Source of the DNA: Tractidigestivibacter scatoligenes
GTDB lineage: Bacteria > Actinomycetota > Coriobacteriia > Coriobacteriales > Atopobiaceae
Assembly: GCF_001494635.1 (NCBI RefSeq)
Contig: NZ_LOJF01000009.1
Span: forward strand, 372,001-436,000
Reading direction: 5' to 3'
DNA: 64,000 nucleotides
A program made the position numbers and the translations under genes. Each line of letters opens with the position of its first letter. Positions within the stretch are counted from its first letter, which is position 1. Shown piece after piece: positions 42,643 to 51,132 of this stretch. Under the pieces are notes generated by a model that saw nothing but the letters and a program-made list of their open reading frames with translations, had not been told where the DNA came from and did not search any database.

Positions 42643-43020
42643 CTAGCTCTTGTCTCCCTGCTTTTCCGAATCCCAGTCCTTCTCGATTCCGGCATGTTCC
42701 GCAGCGTCCGCAGCGCCATCGAGGCGTTCCAGCACAAGACGGTAGCCGCCCCGCTCGCCCCGCAGGCACTTTGAGACACGGCTCACCGTGGTGGACGATG
42801 CCCCCGTGGTGCTCGAGACGTCTACGTAGGACCTCCCAGACCGCAAGAGCGTTGCCACCTCAAGGCGCTGGGCGAGGTCGCACATCTCGTGTGGGCTGAG
42901 CAGGTCAGCGAGGAAGGCGACGGCCTCCTCTGGTGTCTTCACGAGACACACGGCCTCGCAGAGCCGCTTCGTCTCCTCGGGGTTACTTGCGTTGTCACGC
43001 GTTCTGCTGTCTCGCGCCAT
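42643..43020 (-). CDS. TrpR-like regulator, YerC/YecD family
   Basis: 125 aa, ATG 43020 behind GGGAGGG. The core is LLSPHEMCDLAQRLEVATLL followed by the helix-turn-helix GRSYVDVSSTTGASSTTVSR, the pattern of the YerC/YecD TrpR-related family. It has no known effector. It is the first gene of a run with addB and addA (2-bp gap), so it may regulate or simply travel with them. The C-terminus is charged. Confidence 0.88.
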   Translation of the reverse strand: MARDSRTRDNASNPEETKRLCEAVCLVKTPEEAVAFLADLLSPHEMCDLAQRLEVATLLRSGRSYVDVSSTTGASSTTVSRVSKCLRGERGGYRLVLERLDGAADAAEHAGIEKDWDSEKQGDKS

Positions 43021-43111
43021 CCACACCCTCCCGCGCCACTTTGTGCCAACGTGCAGCGTCACGTGCGTGAAAACCACTTTAGCGCATCAAAGTGCCGAGG
43101 GGGCGGCGCCG

Positions 43112-43441
43112 TCATCGCGCGTCGGTGACGTAGACGCCCACACGCACCTGCTTCCACGGGTCGGCGTCTGCCTTGACCTGTAGAACCCGAACTTCAAAAA
43201 CGTCCGCGTGCCCAAAGCGGCACATGAGCGACACAATGCTGTTCTCGTCAGCAGGAACGTACCCCAGCCTCAGGCCATCAAAGTAGACGCCCACGGCATC
43301 GGGATCATGCGGGTTGTCCGGCTCAGGGACAAGCGCGAGGCCAGTTTCTCCCGGCTTGAGGCTGGAGAGGGCAAGCGCGCCATCGTAGTACTGGAACCCC
43401 GCAATGAAGAACGACTGGATGAGACGAGAAGGTTCGTACAT
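43112..43441 (-). CDS. HIRAN-domain protein
   Basis: 109 aa, ATG 43441 behind GGAGGAAA. The whole protein is one HIRAN domain: FIAGFQYYDGALALSSLKPG, EPDNPHDPDAVGVY and LRLGYVPADEN. HIRAN domains bind DNA ends or stalled-fork structures, usually fused to helicases, but free-standing ones occur in bacteria. Its location beside addBA is compatible with a repair role. Actual role unknown. Confidence 0.88.
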   Translation of the reverse strand: MYEPSRLIQSFFIAGFQYYDGALALSSLKPGETGLALVPEPDNPHDPDAVGVYFDGLRLGYVPADENSIVSLMCRFGHADVFEVRVLQVKADADPWKQVRVGVYVTDAR

Positions 43442-43522
43442 GGTTTCCTCCGTTCCGGGCCCTGTGGGCCCTTCTCTGCGTTGTCTGCAGTATGGAACAG
43501 GGGAGCGACATTAATTAGAGCC

Positions 43523-44797
43523 TCAGCGAGGAGAGGCTCCTTCCCCGTCACCAGGCAACGTAGGGCTGGACGTCGGAGCGTCTGCATCCTTTCCCACGTG
43601 CTTCTCGTCCCTCTCGCCAGCCTCGCTCTCGCCTGCCGGTCTGCGCTGCGGAAGCATTGCCCCCACGGCATTCAAGGCCGCACGTGTTGCGCTTGCGACT
43701 GCCGCCACCGTAGCGTCCCAGGTCTTGTCGGCGGCAACTTGCACCAGCTCGCCGAGAAGCTCCTTGGTGCGGGGGTCGGCATCCCTCAGGGCAGCGAGCA
43801 CGCGCTGGGCGCCTGCGGGGTTGCCCACGACCTCGTCGAAGGCTGTCGCTCCCCCGGCCTCGAAGGCGTCGAAGACCTGACGCGTGAAGAGCTCGCGGTC
43901 GGCAAGGTTGGCCCCGCGCATCCACTTGTCAAAGATGGCGTTCACGAGTTTGCACTGGGGGAGCAGGTCGTCTGCCTCGTCCAGGCAATCGGCGTGGACC
44001 TGCCAGGTTGTGGGGTCGTGCTGGAGGGCACCGTCACCGGTACTCCGCACGATGGTCTTGGGCTCGGCGGGGTCGTCGAAGAGCATGCCCACCACGCTGT
44101 AGGTGGGGACAATCCGCACGAAACGCTCGCCGTACACATCATGGCAGCTCAGAGGCACGACCTCCGGCGCCATGAGTGGGCCGTCGTTTGAGTAGACGCG
44201 CTCGATCACGTTACGCAGGTCGTCGGGCAGCAGCACCGCCGAGAAGCTCGCGAGGTTGCCTCCCTTCGAGTGGCCGCCCACCATAAGGCGCACGCCCTCG
44301 GTCCTGGCGCGGCGCGCCTGTCTCAGCAGGTACTCCGCCGCCAAGCGCTGTGCCTCCGTGACCTCGAAGCTCAGCATGAAGTCCTCGCGCCAGCCAACGA
44401 GGGAGTTGTCCGTCCCCCTAAAGGAGACGAAGCGCATCCCGCCCGGAAGGTCCACCGTGAGTGCGGCAAACTGAAGGTCGCGATCGTGGTCGAAGACGTC
44501 CACGTAGTCCTCAACGCCAGCCTGCCCAAAGCGCTTGGACGCACCAAGGAGCCGCAGGTAGCGCTCATCGATCTTGGCGAGCGAGCGCACGTAGGGCGAG
44601 ACGTCGCCACCAGCGCGGTCAAGCAGGGCGTCGCAGGCGTACGAGATGTTGACCGGCCCCTCCCCCTCCCCGGGAACGATGCCCGAAAAGTCGACGTACG
44701 AGAGCACCGAAAGCACCAGGCCGTCGACCACGTTGAACGGCCGCTCCCCTAGCGTGATGTCGGCGCGAAGGTCAAGGTAGTCGTGGATGTTCGCCAT
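43523..44797 (-). CDS. DUF2974 (Mbeg1-like) alpha/beta hydrolase
   Basis: 424 aa, ATG 44797 behind GGAGGG. The nucleophile elbow is VGGHSKGGNLASF (GxSxG-type), preceded by FVSFRGTDNSLVGWREDF, which is the usual DUF2974 order. The N-terminus is ANIHDYLDLRADITL and GLVLSVLSYVDF. No signal peptide, so it is cytoplasmic. The C-terminal 60 residues are low complexity and probably disordered. Lipase or esterase activity is assumed from the fold, with no known substrate. Confidence 0.85.
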   Translation of the reverse strand: MANIHDYLDLRADITLGERPFNVVDGLVLSVLSYVDFSGIVPGEGEGPVNISYACDALLDRAGGDVSPYVRSLAKIDERYLRLLGASKRFGQAGVEDYVDVFDHDRDLQFAALTVDLPGGMRFVSFRGTDNSLVGWREDFMLSFEVTEAQRLAAEYLLRQARRARTEGVRLMVGGHSKGGNLASFSAVLLPDDLRNVIERVYSNDGPLMAPEVVPLSCHDVYGERFVRIVPTYSVVGMLFDDPAEPKTIVRSTGDGALQHDPTTWQVHADCLDEADDLLPQCKLVNAIFDKWMRGANLADRELFTRQVFDAFEAGGATAFDEVVGNPAGAQRVLAALRDADPRTKELLGELVQVAADKTWDATVAAVASATRAALNAVGAMLPQRRPAGESEAGERDEKHVGKDADAPTSSPTLPGDGEGASPR

Positions 44798-44880
44798 GGG
44801 CGTCCCTCCGTGCAAGGCTAGACGAGCAGTTGGTATGAGGCAGTATGCCACGAACGCGTGCAGGTGGGGGAAATCTGAGG

Positions 44881-45045
44881 CTAAATTGCAGTTTGCCTGT
44901 GGTGTCGACCCGTCGTCGATCCGCCTCTCACCAAACCTGCGACTTAATAGCAGTTAGCCTGGGGCGCCGCTGAGAGAAACCGCAGGTAGAAGGCCCGCGG
45001 CCTTCTCGGAGGGTGCTATTAAACCGCAGGTTTTCTCGGCGGCGT
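44881..45045. repeat. cluster of AAACCGCAGG-type inverted motifs
   Basis: The 19-mers at 44933-44951 and 45015-45033 are reverse complements with two mismatches (GCTATTAA..CGCAGGTTT). Further copies of AAACCGCAGGT lie at 44978-44988, and a weaker one (CTAAATTGCAGTTTGCC) starts at 44881. AGAAGGCC/GGCCTTCT forms a small palindrome at 44988-45005, and the outer arms CGCCGCTGAGAGAAACC and GGTTTTCTCGGCGGCG (44965-45044) pair with few mismatches. Confidence 0.75.
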
Positions 45046-45100
45046 GTATTTTCTCAGCCGTAGTCTTCCCTTGCAGGGCCAAGGACTGCGCCCAGCCGAG

Positions 45101-45135
45101 AAAAACGGCCCGGCCGGGAAGCCCCAGCCGGGCCG
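45101..45135 (-). terminator. terminator of the lactaldehyde reductase gene
   Basis: CGGCCCGGC (45106-45114) and GCCGGGCCG (45127-45135) form a perfect 9-bp stem; on the minus strand five Ts follow directly. It lies 20 bp downstream of the stop codon. Confidence 0.9.
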
Positions 45136-45155
45136 TAGTCCGGAGTCCTTCTCGC

Positions 45156-46319
45156 CTACGCCATGACCTTGCGGAACAGCGCCTTGATGGTCTCGTGGTC
45201 TGCCGGCTTGGGCGTCCCGGGGAAGCACGCGTCGGCGGCAGCGTCGTCTGCGAGCTGGTCGAGGTCGGCCTCCACCAGACCGTTACAGGTCTTGGGGATG
45301 CCCACGTCCTCGCCGAGCTTGGCAACAGCGGCAACCACGTTCTTGTTCACCACGTCGATGGGGTCGGTATCCCAGTCGGCCACATCCATCACGCGGCCAA
45401 TCTCGCGATAGCGCTCGCCGCAGGCGTCGGCGTTGTACTCCATGCACACAGGCAGGAGCATAGCGCAGGCCACACCGTGCGGGGTGTCATAGTGCGCCGA
45501 GAGGGTGTGCGCCATGGAGTGCACGATGCCCAGGCCAACGTTGGAGAAGCCCATGCCGGCGATGTACTGGCCCAGCGCCATCTCCTTGCGGCCCTCGCCC
45601 GGCTCCTTGGACTTGGCCTCGGCCACGGCCTCGCGCAGGTTGTGCGAGATGATGCGAATGGCCTCGAGGTGGAACATGTCAGAGAGCTCCCAGGCACCCT
45701 TGGTGGTGTAGCCCTCGATTGCGTGGGTGAGCGCGTCCATGCCGGTTGCAGCCGTGAGGCCAACGGGCATCGAAGCCATCATGTCCGGATCGACGACGGC
45801 GACCTCAGGAATGTCATTGGTGTCCACACAGACGAACTTGCGGACCTTCTCGGGATCGGTGATCACGTAGTTAATCGTGACCTCAGCCGCGGTGCCTGCC
45901 GTGGTGGGCACGGCAATGGTAAAGGTGGCGTGGTTCTTGGTGTCCGCCACGCCCTCAAGCGAGCGGACGTCTGCGAACTCGGGGTTCTCGTGGATGACGC
46001 CGATGGCCTTGGCGGTGTCCATGGAGGAACCGCCGCCGATGGCGATGATGCAGTCAGCACCGGAGTCCGCCATGGCGGCCACGCCATCCTGCACGTTCTT
46101 GATGGTGGGGTTGGGCTTGATCTCGGAGTAGACCACGTAGGGGAAGCCCGCCTCGTCAAGGAGGTCGGTTACCTTGGCGGTGACGCCAAACTTCACGAGA
46201 TCAGGATCAGAGCACACGAACGCCTTAGTGAGGCCGCGACGGCTCAACTCGCCGGGGATCTCTTTAATGGCACCGGAGCCGTGGTACGAGATGGTATTGA
46301 GGACAAAGCGATTGGCCAT
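45156..46319 (-). CDS. fucO: iron-containing alcohol dehydrogenase, lactaldehyde reductase-like
   Basis: 387 aa, ATG 46319 behind GGAAG. Similarity to E. coli FucO is strong by recall: ANRFVLNTISYHGSGAI, the NAD site AIGGGSSMDTAKAIG, AIPTTAGTAAEVTINYVITD and the metal ligands in MDALTHAIEGY and VHSMAHTLSAHYDTPHG. It would interconvert lactaldehyde and 1,2-propanediol with NADH in the cytosol. No fucose or rhamnose genes are nearby, so the physiological aldehyde is uncertain. It is monocistronic. Confidence 0.84.
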   Translation of the reverse strand: MANRFVLNTISYHGSGAIKEIPGELSRRGLTKAFVCSDPDLVKFGVTAKVTDLLDEAGFPYVVYSEIKPNPTIKNVQDGVAAMADSGADCIIAIGGGSSMDTAKAIGVIHENPEFADVRSLEGVADTKNHATFTIAVPTTAGTAAEVTINYVITDPEKVRKFVCVDTNDIPEVAVVDPDMMASMPVGLTAATGMDALTHAIEGYTTKGAWELSDMFHLEAIRIISHNLREAVAEAKSKEPGEGRKEMALGQYIAGMGFSNVGLGIVHSMAHTLSAHYDTPHGVACAMLLPVCMEYNADACGERYREIGRVMDVADWDTDPIDVVNKNVVAAVAKLGEDVGIPKTCNGLVEADLDQLADDAAADACFPGTPKPADHETIKALFRKVMA

Positions 46320-46427
46320 TGGCTCTTCCTTTCCGTTGGATTCCGGCGGCGCCCATGCCGCCGGGCACATGCCAGGGACCAATCTACCCAACGAGAGGGA
46401 TGCCAGACTGGTGAGCCTCCCCAATCA

Positions 46428-46512
46428 GCCTTCTTTATCGGTATCTGGGAATGCTCTGCTCGCCAACTGGGCAAATGCGACGTCCCGTTCACGGATACCG
46501 ATAAAGAACGGA
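46428..46512. mobile_element. MITE-like palindromic element, copy A
   Basis: Terminal inverted repeats of 15 bp (TTCTTTATCGGTATC at 46431-46445 and its complement at 46494-46508) enclose a core that includes CTCGCCAACTGGGCAAATGC (46459-46478). The same core, reversed, and similar ends occur in copy B at 55.36 kb. No transposase is present. It lies between the fucO start and the sortase remnant. Confidence 0.8.
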
Positions 46513-46541
46513 GGGGCTTGAGACGAGATAGGGCCAAGACG

Positions 46542-47054
46542 CTACTTGCGTTCGTGGCATGGCGTGTAGGAAGAGTCTCGGTCTCTCCTGCGCACGACTG
46601 CCCAGCGCAGGACGAGCAGGCCGATGCCCACGCCAAGGCCTATGAGGGAGAAGACGATGAGGGGCGCGCTCTCGTCAGCAGGACTGAGCAGTGGCACGTC
46701 ATCGGCCGTGTCCTGCATGTCGAGCCACTCCTGGGGCACGTCGCAGCGTTCCGCGTGGACAAGCAGCCTGTGCGTGTTCACGCCATACGGCGTGCAGGTG
46801 ACAAGCGTCACCAGGTCCTTTCCGTCCTGTGTGACGAGGCTCTGCGTCTCTGTAGGAAGCACGACCTCGGTGCTGGTCACACGGTAGGCGTGGTCCTCCC
46901 CCAGAACGGGGATGATGAACCAGTCCCCCTCCTTGAGCTGGTCGATGTCACCCAGGATCTTGGCGGATGGCAGACCGGTATGACCTGCGAGGACGCAGTG
47001 CGTTGAGGGGCCTCCAATGGGAAGGGATGTCGTAGGGAGATGCCGTCTGCGTAC
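46542..47054 (-). pseudogene. class C sortase, 5-prime truncated
   Basis: The frame is open from the stop at 46542 back to an in-frame TGA at 47055-47057 and lacks a start. The catalytic half is intact: TSLPIGGPSTHCVLAGHTGLP (His; quoted in part as THCVLAGHTG), DLVTLVTCTPYGVNTHRLLV (Cys and Arg) and a C-terminal hydrophobic helix SLIGLGVGIGLLVL with a basic tail. The N-terminal signal/anchor and first strands are missing. Class C sortases polymerise pili; with no start this copy is probably dead. It abuts a broken GGDEF gene. Confidence 0.8.
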
Positions 47055-47556
47055 TCATGTACTCCGAGCGCCTGAGGCGTGACAAGGCTGAGGAGGGCCT
47101 CGAGACCCTCGCGTCGACGGACGCCCTCACAGGACTGGGCAACATGCGGGCGTTCTCGCGAGTGCGCCAAGGGGTTCCGAGGGACGCAACGACCATGCTC
47201 ATCGTCGACGTAGACGACTTCAAGGTATTCAACGACACGTATGGCCACGACGCGGGCAACCGGATTCTGAGCTGCATTGGACAGGCTCTCTAGGGGGATT
47301 TGGGAGCCACGCGCTGTGCTTCCGTATGGGTGGCGACGAGTTTGCGGCCATCTCCGATTCGCAGGACGAGAAGGGGCTTCTCGCCTGCCTCGAAGACGCC
47401 AAGGCGAACCTGAGCTATCTTGCAGATGCCATGGGACTTGAGGCCCCCACGCTGTGCGTTGGGTTCTCGAGCGTGCAAACGGATGGCGCAAAGACCTACG
47501 AGGACCCGCTCAAGTACGCCGACAAACACCTCTACCAGGAGAAGGGCACCCGTTGA
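47036..47556 (+). pseudogene. GGDEF diguanylate-cyclase remnant, truncated and frameshifted
   Basis: A first frame (to TAG 47291-47293) reads LASTDALTGLGNMRAF, VDVDDFKVFNDTYGHDAGN and ILSCIGQAL. The domain continues in another frame from about 47293 with FRMGGDEFAAIS, then YADKHLYQEKGTR at the end. The two parts join without loss if the frame shifts near the GGGGG run at 47293-47297. Sensor and membrane parts upstream are missing: the homology begins next to the sortase break. It is unlikely to make active enzyme. Confidence 0.8.
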
Positions 47557-47573
47557 GCAGGGCGGCGCCTCGC

Positions 47574-48683
47574 CTACCCCTGCGCAGCCACCACAATGGA
47601 CACGATGCAGATGGCGACTAGCCCAACCACGATGGCCCAGCTGGCAGGCCTTCCCATGTTGAGCGTCCAGCCAATCCCAAAGCGCTTGGGCACCACTACT
47701 GACGGGTCTTCTCGGTTGACGTAGAACACGCCTCCATACCATCGGTCGTCCTCGTCCGCGGGAAGCGCGAGGTCCTCCGGCAGCCGCGCAAGGAGCCTCG
47801 TGCCGTTCTGCCCATAGCGAACGGCCAGGACCAAGCAAGGGACGAGAATTGCCAGCGTGACGGCCGTGATCGCCGTGGATGCAACGTGCAGCGAGACCCA
47901 TCCCACCTGGGATGCCTCCAGCACCATCCCGGACGCGTTCAGTGCCAGGCCCATCCACACGCAGCACACGCTCCAGGCGTGCACGTAGGCACCGTAGGCG
48001 AAGGCGCTCGACGCCGGATGTCGCGGGTCCACGGGACGCTTTGACCGCAAGATCATGGCGTGGGCAACGGTCATCGTACCTGCCATCGCCAGCTGGAACA
48101 GAATCGGCAGGAGCATCGTGAGAACGGACTTCTCAGCCCAGCCGTTCACGACTCCGTCCAAGCCCTCGTGGATGGGAATGAGGTCCGGCGCCCCGTCGTA
48201 GCCCAGCGCTGCTATGAGCAACGATGCGGCTATGGGCAGCAAGTTGAGAAGCTCCCAGCTCAGCGACGCCGGCATGGGAACGCCGTCACCGACCAACATG
48301 GCCGCGTGCTCCTGGGCTGAGGCTACCCAGCCGCGGACCTTCTTGAGGTTACGCACCCTGTCCCTGCAGCGCAGCATGAGGAGGTAGCCCACGAGCACCA
48401 GGGCTGCGGTCGCCACACAGATGACAAGTGCGGCGGTGTATTCATCAGCCGCGGCGAACGCATAGATGACCAAGCCGGTGAGCGCGGCGGTTAGGACGAG
48501 CATCCACTGTGAGTAACCACGCTTGAGCGAACGTACTTCTGGGTCGCTCGCCGCCGCGGTGGGAACGCTCACCGCGAAAAGCTCGCTCTTCGGCGTGATC
48601 CAGGGAGTCAGGGCGAAGACGATGCCGCACATTGGCACCAAGACGAGAATCATGACCACCTCAAGGATAGACTCAGCGCTCAT
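47574..48683 (-). CDS. DUF1648/DUF5808 membrane protein
   Basis: 369 aa with about seven hydrophobic helices. The DUF1648-like block is DLIPIHEGLDGVVNGWAEKS and the C-terminal DUF5808-like block is DDRWYGGVFYVNREDPS. It overlaps the GntR gene by 11 bp, a pairing seen in many Gram-positives where a YtrA/YhcF-type regulator controls a membrane protein of this group. It may respond to envelope stress; the function is not established. It is convergent with the GGDEF remnant. Confidence 0.8.
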   Translation of the reverse strand: MSAESILEVVMILVLVPMCGIVFALTPWITPKSELFAVSVPTAAASDPEVRSLKRGYSQWMLVLTAALTGLVIYAFAAADEYTAALVICVATAALVLVGYLLMLRCRDRVRNLKKVRGWVASAQEHAAMLVGDGVPMPASLSWELLNLLPIAASLLIAALGYDGAPDLIPIHEGLDGVVNGWAEKSVLTMLLPILFQLAMAGTMTVAHAMILRSKRPVDPRHPASSAFAYGAYVHAWSVCCVWMGLALNASGMVLEASQVGWVSLHVASTAITAVTLAILVPCLVLAVRYGQNGTRLLARLPEDLALPADEDDRWYGGVFYVNREDPSVVVPKRFGIGWTLNMGRPASWAIVVGLVAICIVSIVVAAQG

Positions 48684-49104
48684 CCGTACCAGCCCCTTTG
48701 ACTAAGGTCTTCTCCCTCTGGAACGCGGCGCGCGCCTGGCGGGCCGCCTCCTCCACAAACGCAGACTCCGAACCCCCGCGAGCCCGGAAGGCTACCGCTA
48801 GTCGCCTCAGCTCTTTTCCCATGAGCCAGTCCTGCTCGGCCGTGAGATGGTGCACGGGCGAATCCCGTATGTCTGCGACAAAGGCGCCAGACCGACCGCG
48901 CATGATGAGGTAGCCCTCGTCGCGCAGGACGGCATACGCCTTGTTCACGGTATGGAGGTTCACACCAAGGTCTCGCGCAAGCGAGCGCACCGAGGGGAGA
49001 GGTTCCCCGGGAGACAGCTCACCCGTGGCGATGGCCCCTATCACCTGTGTGCGAATCTGCTGGTAGATGGGATCCTCTGACATCTGGTCTATCACGATGG
49101 GCAT
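48673..49104 (-). CDS. GntR-family regulator, YtrA/YhcF type
   Basis: 143 aa. The winged helix is complete: PIYQQIRTQVIGAIATGELS, LPSVRSLARDLGVNLHTVNK and LRDEGYLIMRGRSG. The effector part is only about 60 residues, as in the short YtrA subfamily. An inverted repeat overlapping the promoter directly upstream suggests autorepression, and translational overlap couples it to the DUF1648 gene. Confidence 0.92.
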   Translation of the reverse strand: MPIVIDQMSEDPIYQQIRTQVIGAIATGELSPGEPLPSVRSLARDLGVNLHTVNKAYAVLRDEGYLIMRGRSGAFVADIRDSPVHHLTAEQDWLMGKELRRLAVAFRARGGSESAFVEEAARQARAAFQREKTLVKGAGTDER

Positions 49105-49132
49105 GGCAAAGCCCCCTCCGCGGCGACAGCAT

Positions 49133-49173
49133 TTGTTCTATTTGAACTATAACAGATAGAACAATCCTGTCAA
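49133..49173 (-). promoter_or_regulatory. promoter with overlapping operator for the GntR operon
   Basis: On the minus strand TTGACA (49168-49173) and TATAGT (49146-49151) are 16 bp apart. The 9-bp inverted repeat TTGTTCTAT (49133-49141) and ATAGAACAA (49156-49164) spans the spacer and the region past the -10, the right place for a repressor. The gene start is 29 bp further on. Confidence 0.78.
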
Positions 49174-49216
49174 CCAGACGGAGGAGGCCCGACAACAATC
49201 GCCAGCAATACGCGTC

Positions 49217-50320
49217 CTACTGCTTCGAGATCCTGAGTACGGCCTTGATGGCCTTGCCGCTAGACGTATCTTCAAGAGCCTTGTCAATCTCGGAGAAGTC
49301 GTAGAACGAGAGGATCTTGTCCACGGGGAAGCGACCCTCCTTGTACCAGCGCACCATCTGCGGGACGAAGGTCTTGGGATCTGACTCTCCCTCGCAGGTG
49401 CCCTTCATGGTGCGCATGGGCATCATGATGTCGCCGCCAACGTCAAAGTGGTCTATACAACCTGCTGCCGCAACAGGCAGGAACATGCCATGGTACTTGA
49501 GGCTGCGGATGGCGTTTACCATCATGTATTGGTTGCCGGAGGTGTCCAACGTGACGTCGACGCCGGCAGGGCAGATCCCGTGGACCACCGCCGGGACGTC
49601 GTCCACCTCCTTGCGGTTAATGGTGTGAGTCGCGCCAAGCTCGCGGGCAAGGGCCAGGCTCTTGGAATTGCCTCCCACCGCGATGATGACCTTGGCTCCC
49701 GCTACAGCCGCACCCATGATGGCCGACATTCCCACGGCACCGCAGCCGAATACGGCGACGGCGCTTGTCTCGTCCACGTGAGCCACGTTGATCATGGCAC
49801 CGGCGCCCGTCTGCACGCCACAGCCCAGAGGCGCAACAATACCCAGGTCAACGTCATCGTCAACCTTGCAGACCGATGCAGCGTTGGCCACGGAGTAGGT
49901 GGCGAACGAGGACTGCCCGAAGAACATGCTCACGTCATGGCCGTCCTGGTGGAGGCGCGTGGTGCCATCGGAGGCAACGCCGCCGAAGTTGATCTGGTTG
50001 AAGTTCTCGCAGTAGTAGGGCTCGTGCGCCTGGCATGCAGGGCAGGTGTTGTCGAAAGCGTAGGTTATGCCCACGTGGTCTCCGGGCTTGAGGTCGTCCA
50101 CGTTGGCGCCCACGCGCTCGACGATGCCGGCGCCCTCGTGGCCCAGCACCAGCGGCAGCGCTATGGGCACGCCCTGGGAGCGGCCAAACTCGTCGGTGTG
50201 GCAGATGCCCGAGGCCACGTTTCGCACGAGAACCTCGTTGTCCTTAGGCTCGTCCAGCTCGACGTCCTCCATGCAATAGGGGCCGTTTTTCTCGTGCACG
50301 ACCAAAGCCCTGACTCTCAT
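49217..50320 (-). CDS. zinc-dependent alcohol dehydrogenase
   Basis: 367 aa, ATG 50320 behind GGGAGGG. It is a medium-chain dehydrogenase: catalytic zinc region GICHTDEFG and GHEGAGIVERVG, NAD site VFGCGAVGMSAIMGA. It looks most like aryl-alcohol dehydrogenases. The structural-zinc lobe reads CPACQAHEPYYC, with three cysteines and a shorter spacing than the usual four, so that site may be altered. It is monocistronic; substrate unknown. Confidence 0.85.
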   Translation of the reverse strand: MRVRALVVHEKNGPYCMEDVELDEPKDNEVLVRNVASGICHTDEFGRSQGVPIALPLVLGHEGAGIVERVGANVDDLKPGDHVGITYAFDNTCPACQAHEPYYCENFNQINFGGVASDGTTRLHQDGHDVSMFFGQSSFATYSVANAASVCKVDDDVDLGIVAPLGCGVQTGAGAMINVAHVDETSAVAVFGCGAVGMSAIMGAAVAGAKVIIAVGGNSKSLALARELGATHTINRKEVDDVPAVVHGICPAGVDVTLDTSGNQYMMVNAIRSLKYHGMFLPVAAAGCIDHFDVGGDIMMPMRTMKGTCEGESDPKTFVPQMVRWYKEGRFPVDKILSFYDFSEIDKALEDTSSGKAIKAVLRISKQ

Positions 50321-50493
50321 GTGTACCCTCCCAACGTCACGTGGCTCGCGGGCGCCTATCCCGCTCACCGAATGACTATAGGGCACAGAGCAGACGTTCA
50401 ACTCGTCATTCCTGCAAGTGGAGCTGCGGAGCCACTCGTTGAGATAGGCTTCCTTGTAGGGACAATCTCTGCAGGCTAGCTACGGGAGACATC

Positions 50494-51132
50494 ATGGAGC
50501 ATGCCGAGAACCACCAACCGTCTACAGTCCAGACACCCAAGCGGCTCTTTATTGCCCTGCGCTTCTCGGCAGAGGAGCAGGCAGCGCTTGCGCGGGCGCG
50601 CGACGCCATGCTGAAGGGGCTTCGCACGGGGCGTCCTACCCCCACGACAAACATCCACCTGACGCTGACCTTTCTCGGATCGCTCGACGAATCGAGCGAG
50701 CGGCACGCGGCCGAAGCGCTGCTCGCGACCGCGCGCATGTGTGGCCCAGTGAGCCTCTCGCTGGGCGACCTTGGCGCCTTTGAGCACCGGCGCGGGGGCA
50801 TCGTATGGCGGGGCGTCTCTCGGCAAGAGGGGCTTCTCGTCCTCCAGCGAACGCTCGTGCGGGAGCTGACCGCACAGGGGCTTCCTGTGGACAAGAGGCC
50901 CTTCGTGCCGCACGTGACCCTTGTACGTGGCGCGCGGCCAGCAAGAGAGGTAGGAGCCAACGGGATGCCTGACCTGTGGCGCATTTGCAAGGAGGTCTCC
51001 TGCGAGCTTTCCCAGCTCGAGACACGCCACGCGGAGGTAGCCCTCATGTGGAGCCACCACCCCACGGGCGAGCAGCTCACCTATACGCCCATCCTCGCCG
51101 CACCGCTGCGTGGCTGGAAGAGTTGCATCTAG
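50494..51132 (+). CDS. thpR: RNA 2-prime,3-prime-cyclic phosphodiesterase
   Basis: 212 aa, ATG 50494 behind GGGAG. The two 2H-phosphoesterase motifs are NIHLTLTFLG and PHVTLVRG, and the N-terminus KRLFIALRFSAEEQAAL fits the ThpR/LigT family. It hydrolyses 2-prime,3-prime-cyclic phosphate RNA ends. It is a single plus-strand gene between divergent and convergent neighbours; its stop is in the loop of a small hairpin (51123-51142). Confidence 0.9.
   Translation: MEHAENHQPSTVQTPKRLFIALRFSAEEQAALARARDAMLKGLRTGRPTPTTNIHLTLTFLGSLDESSERHAAEALLATARMCGPVSLSLGDLGAFEHRRGGIVWRGVSRQEGLLVLQRTLVRELTAQGLPVDKRPFVPHVTLVRGARPAREVGANGMPDLWRICKEVSCELSQLETRHAEVALMWSHHPTGEQLTYTPILAAPLRGWKSCI

Larger units (their letters stand above)
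44798..45155. other. gene-free interval with a cluster of related motifs
   Basis: No convincing coding frame. It holds the motif cluster at 44881-45045 and the fucO terminator at 45101-45135. The left 80 bp carry nothing I can name. Confidence 0.8.
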
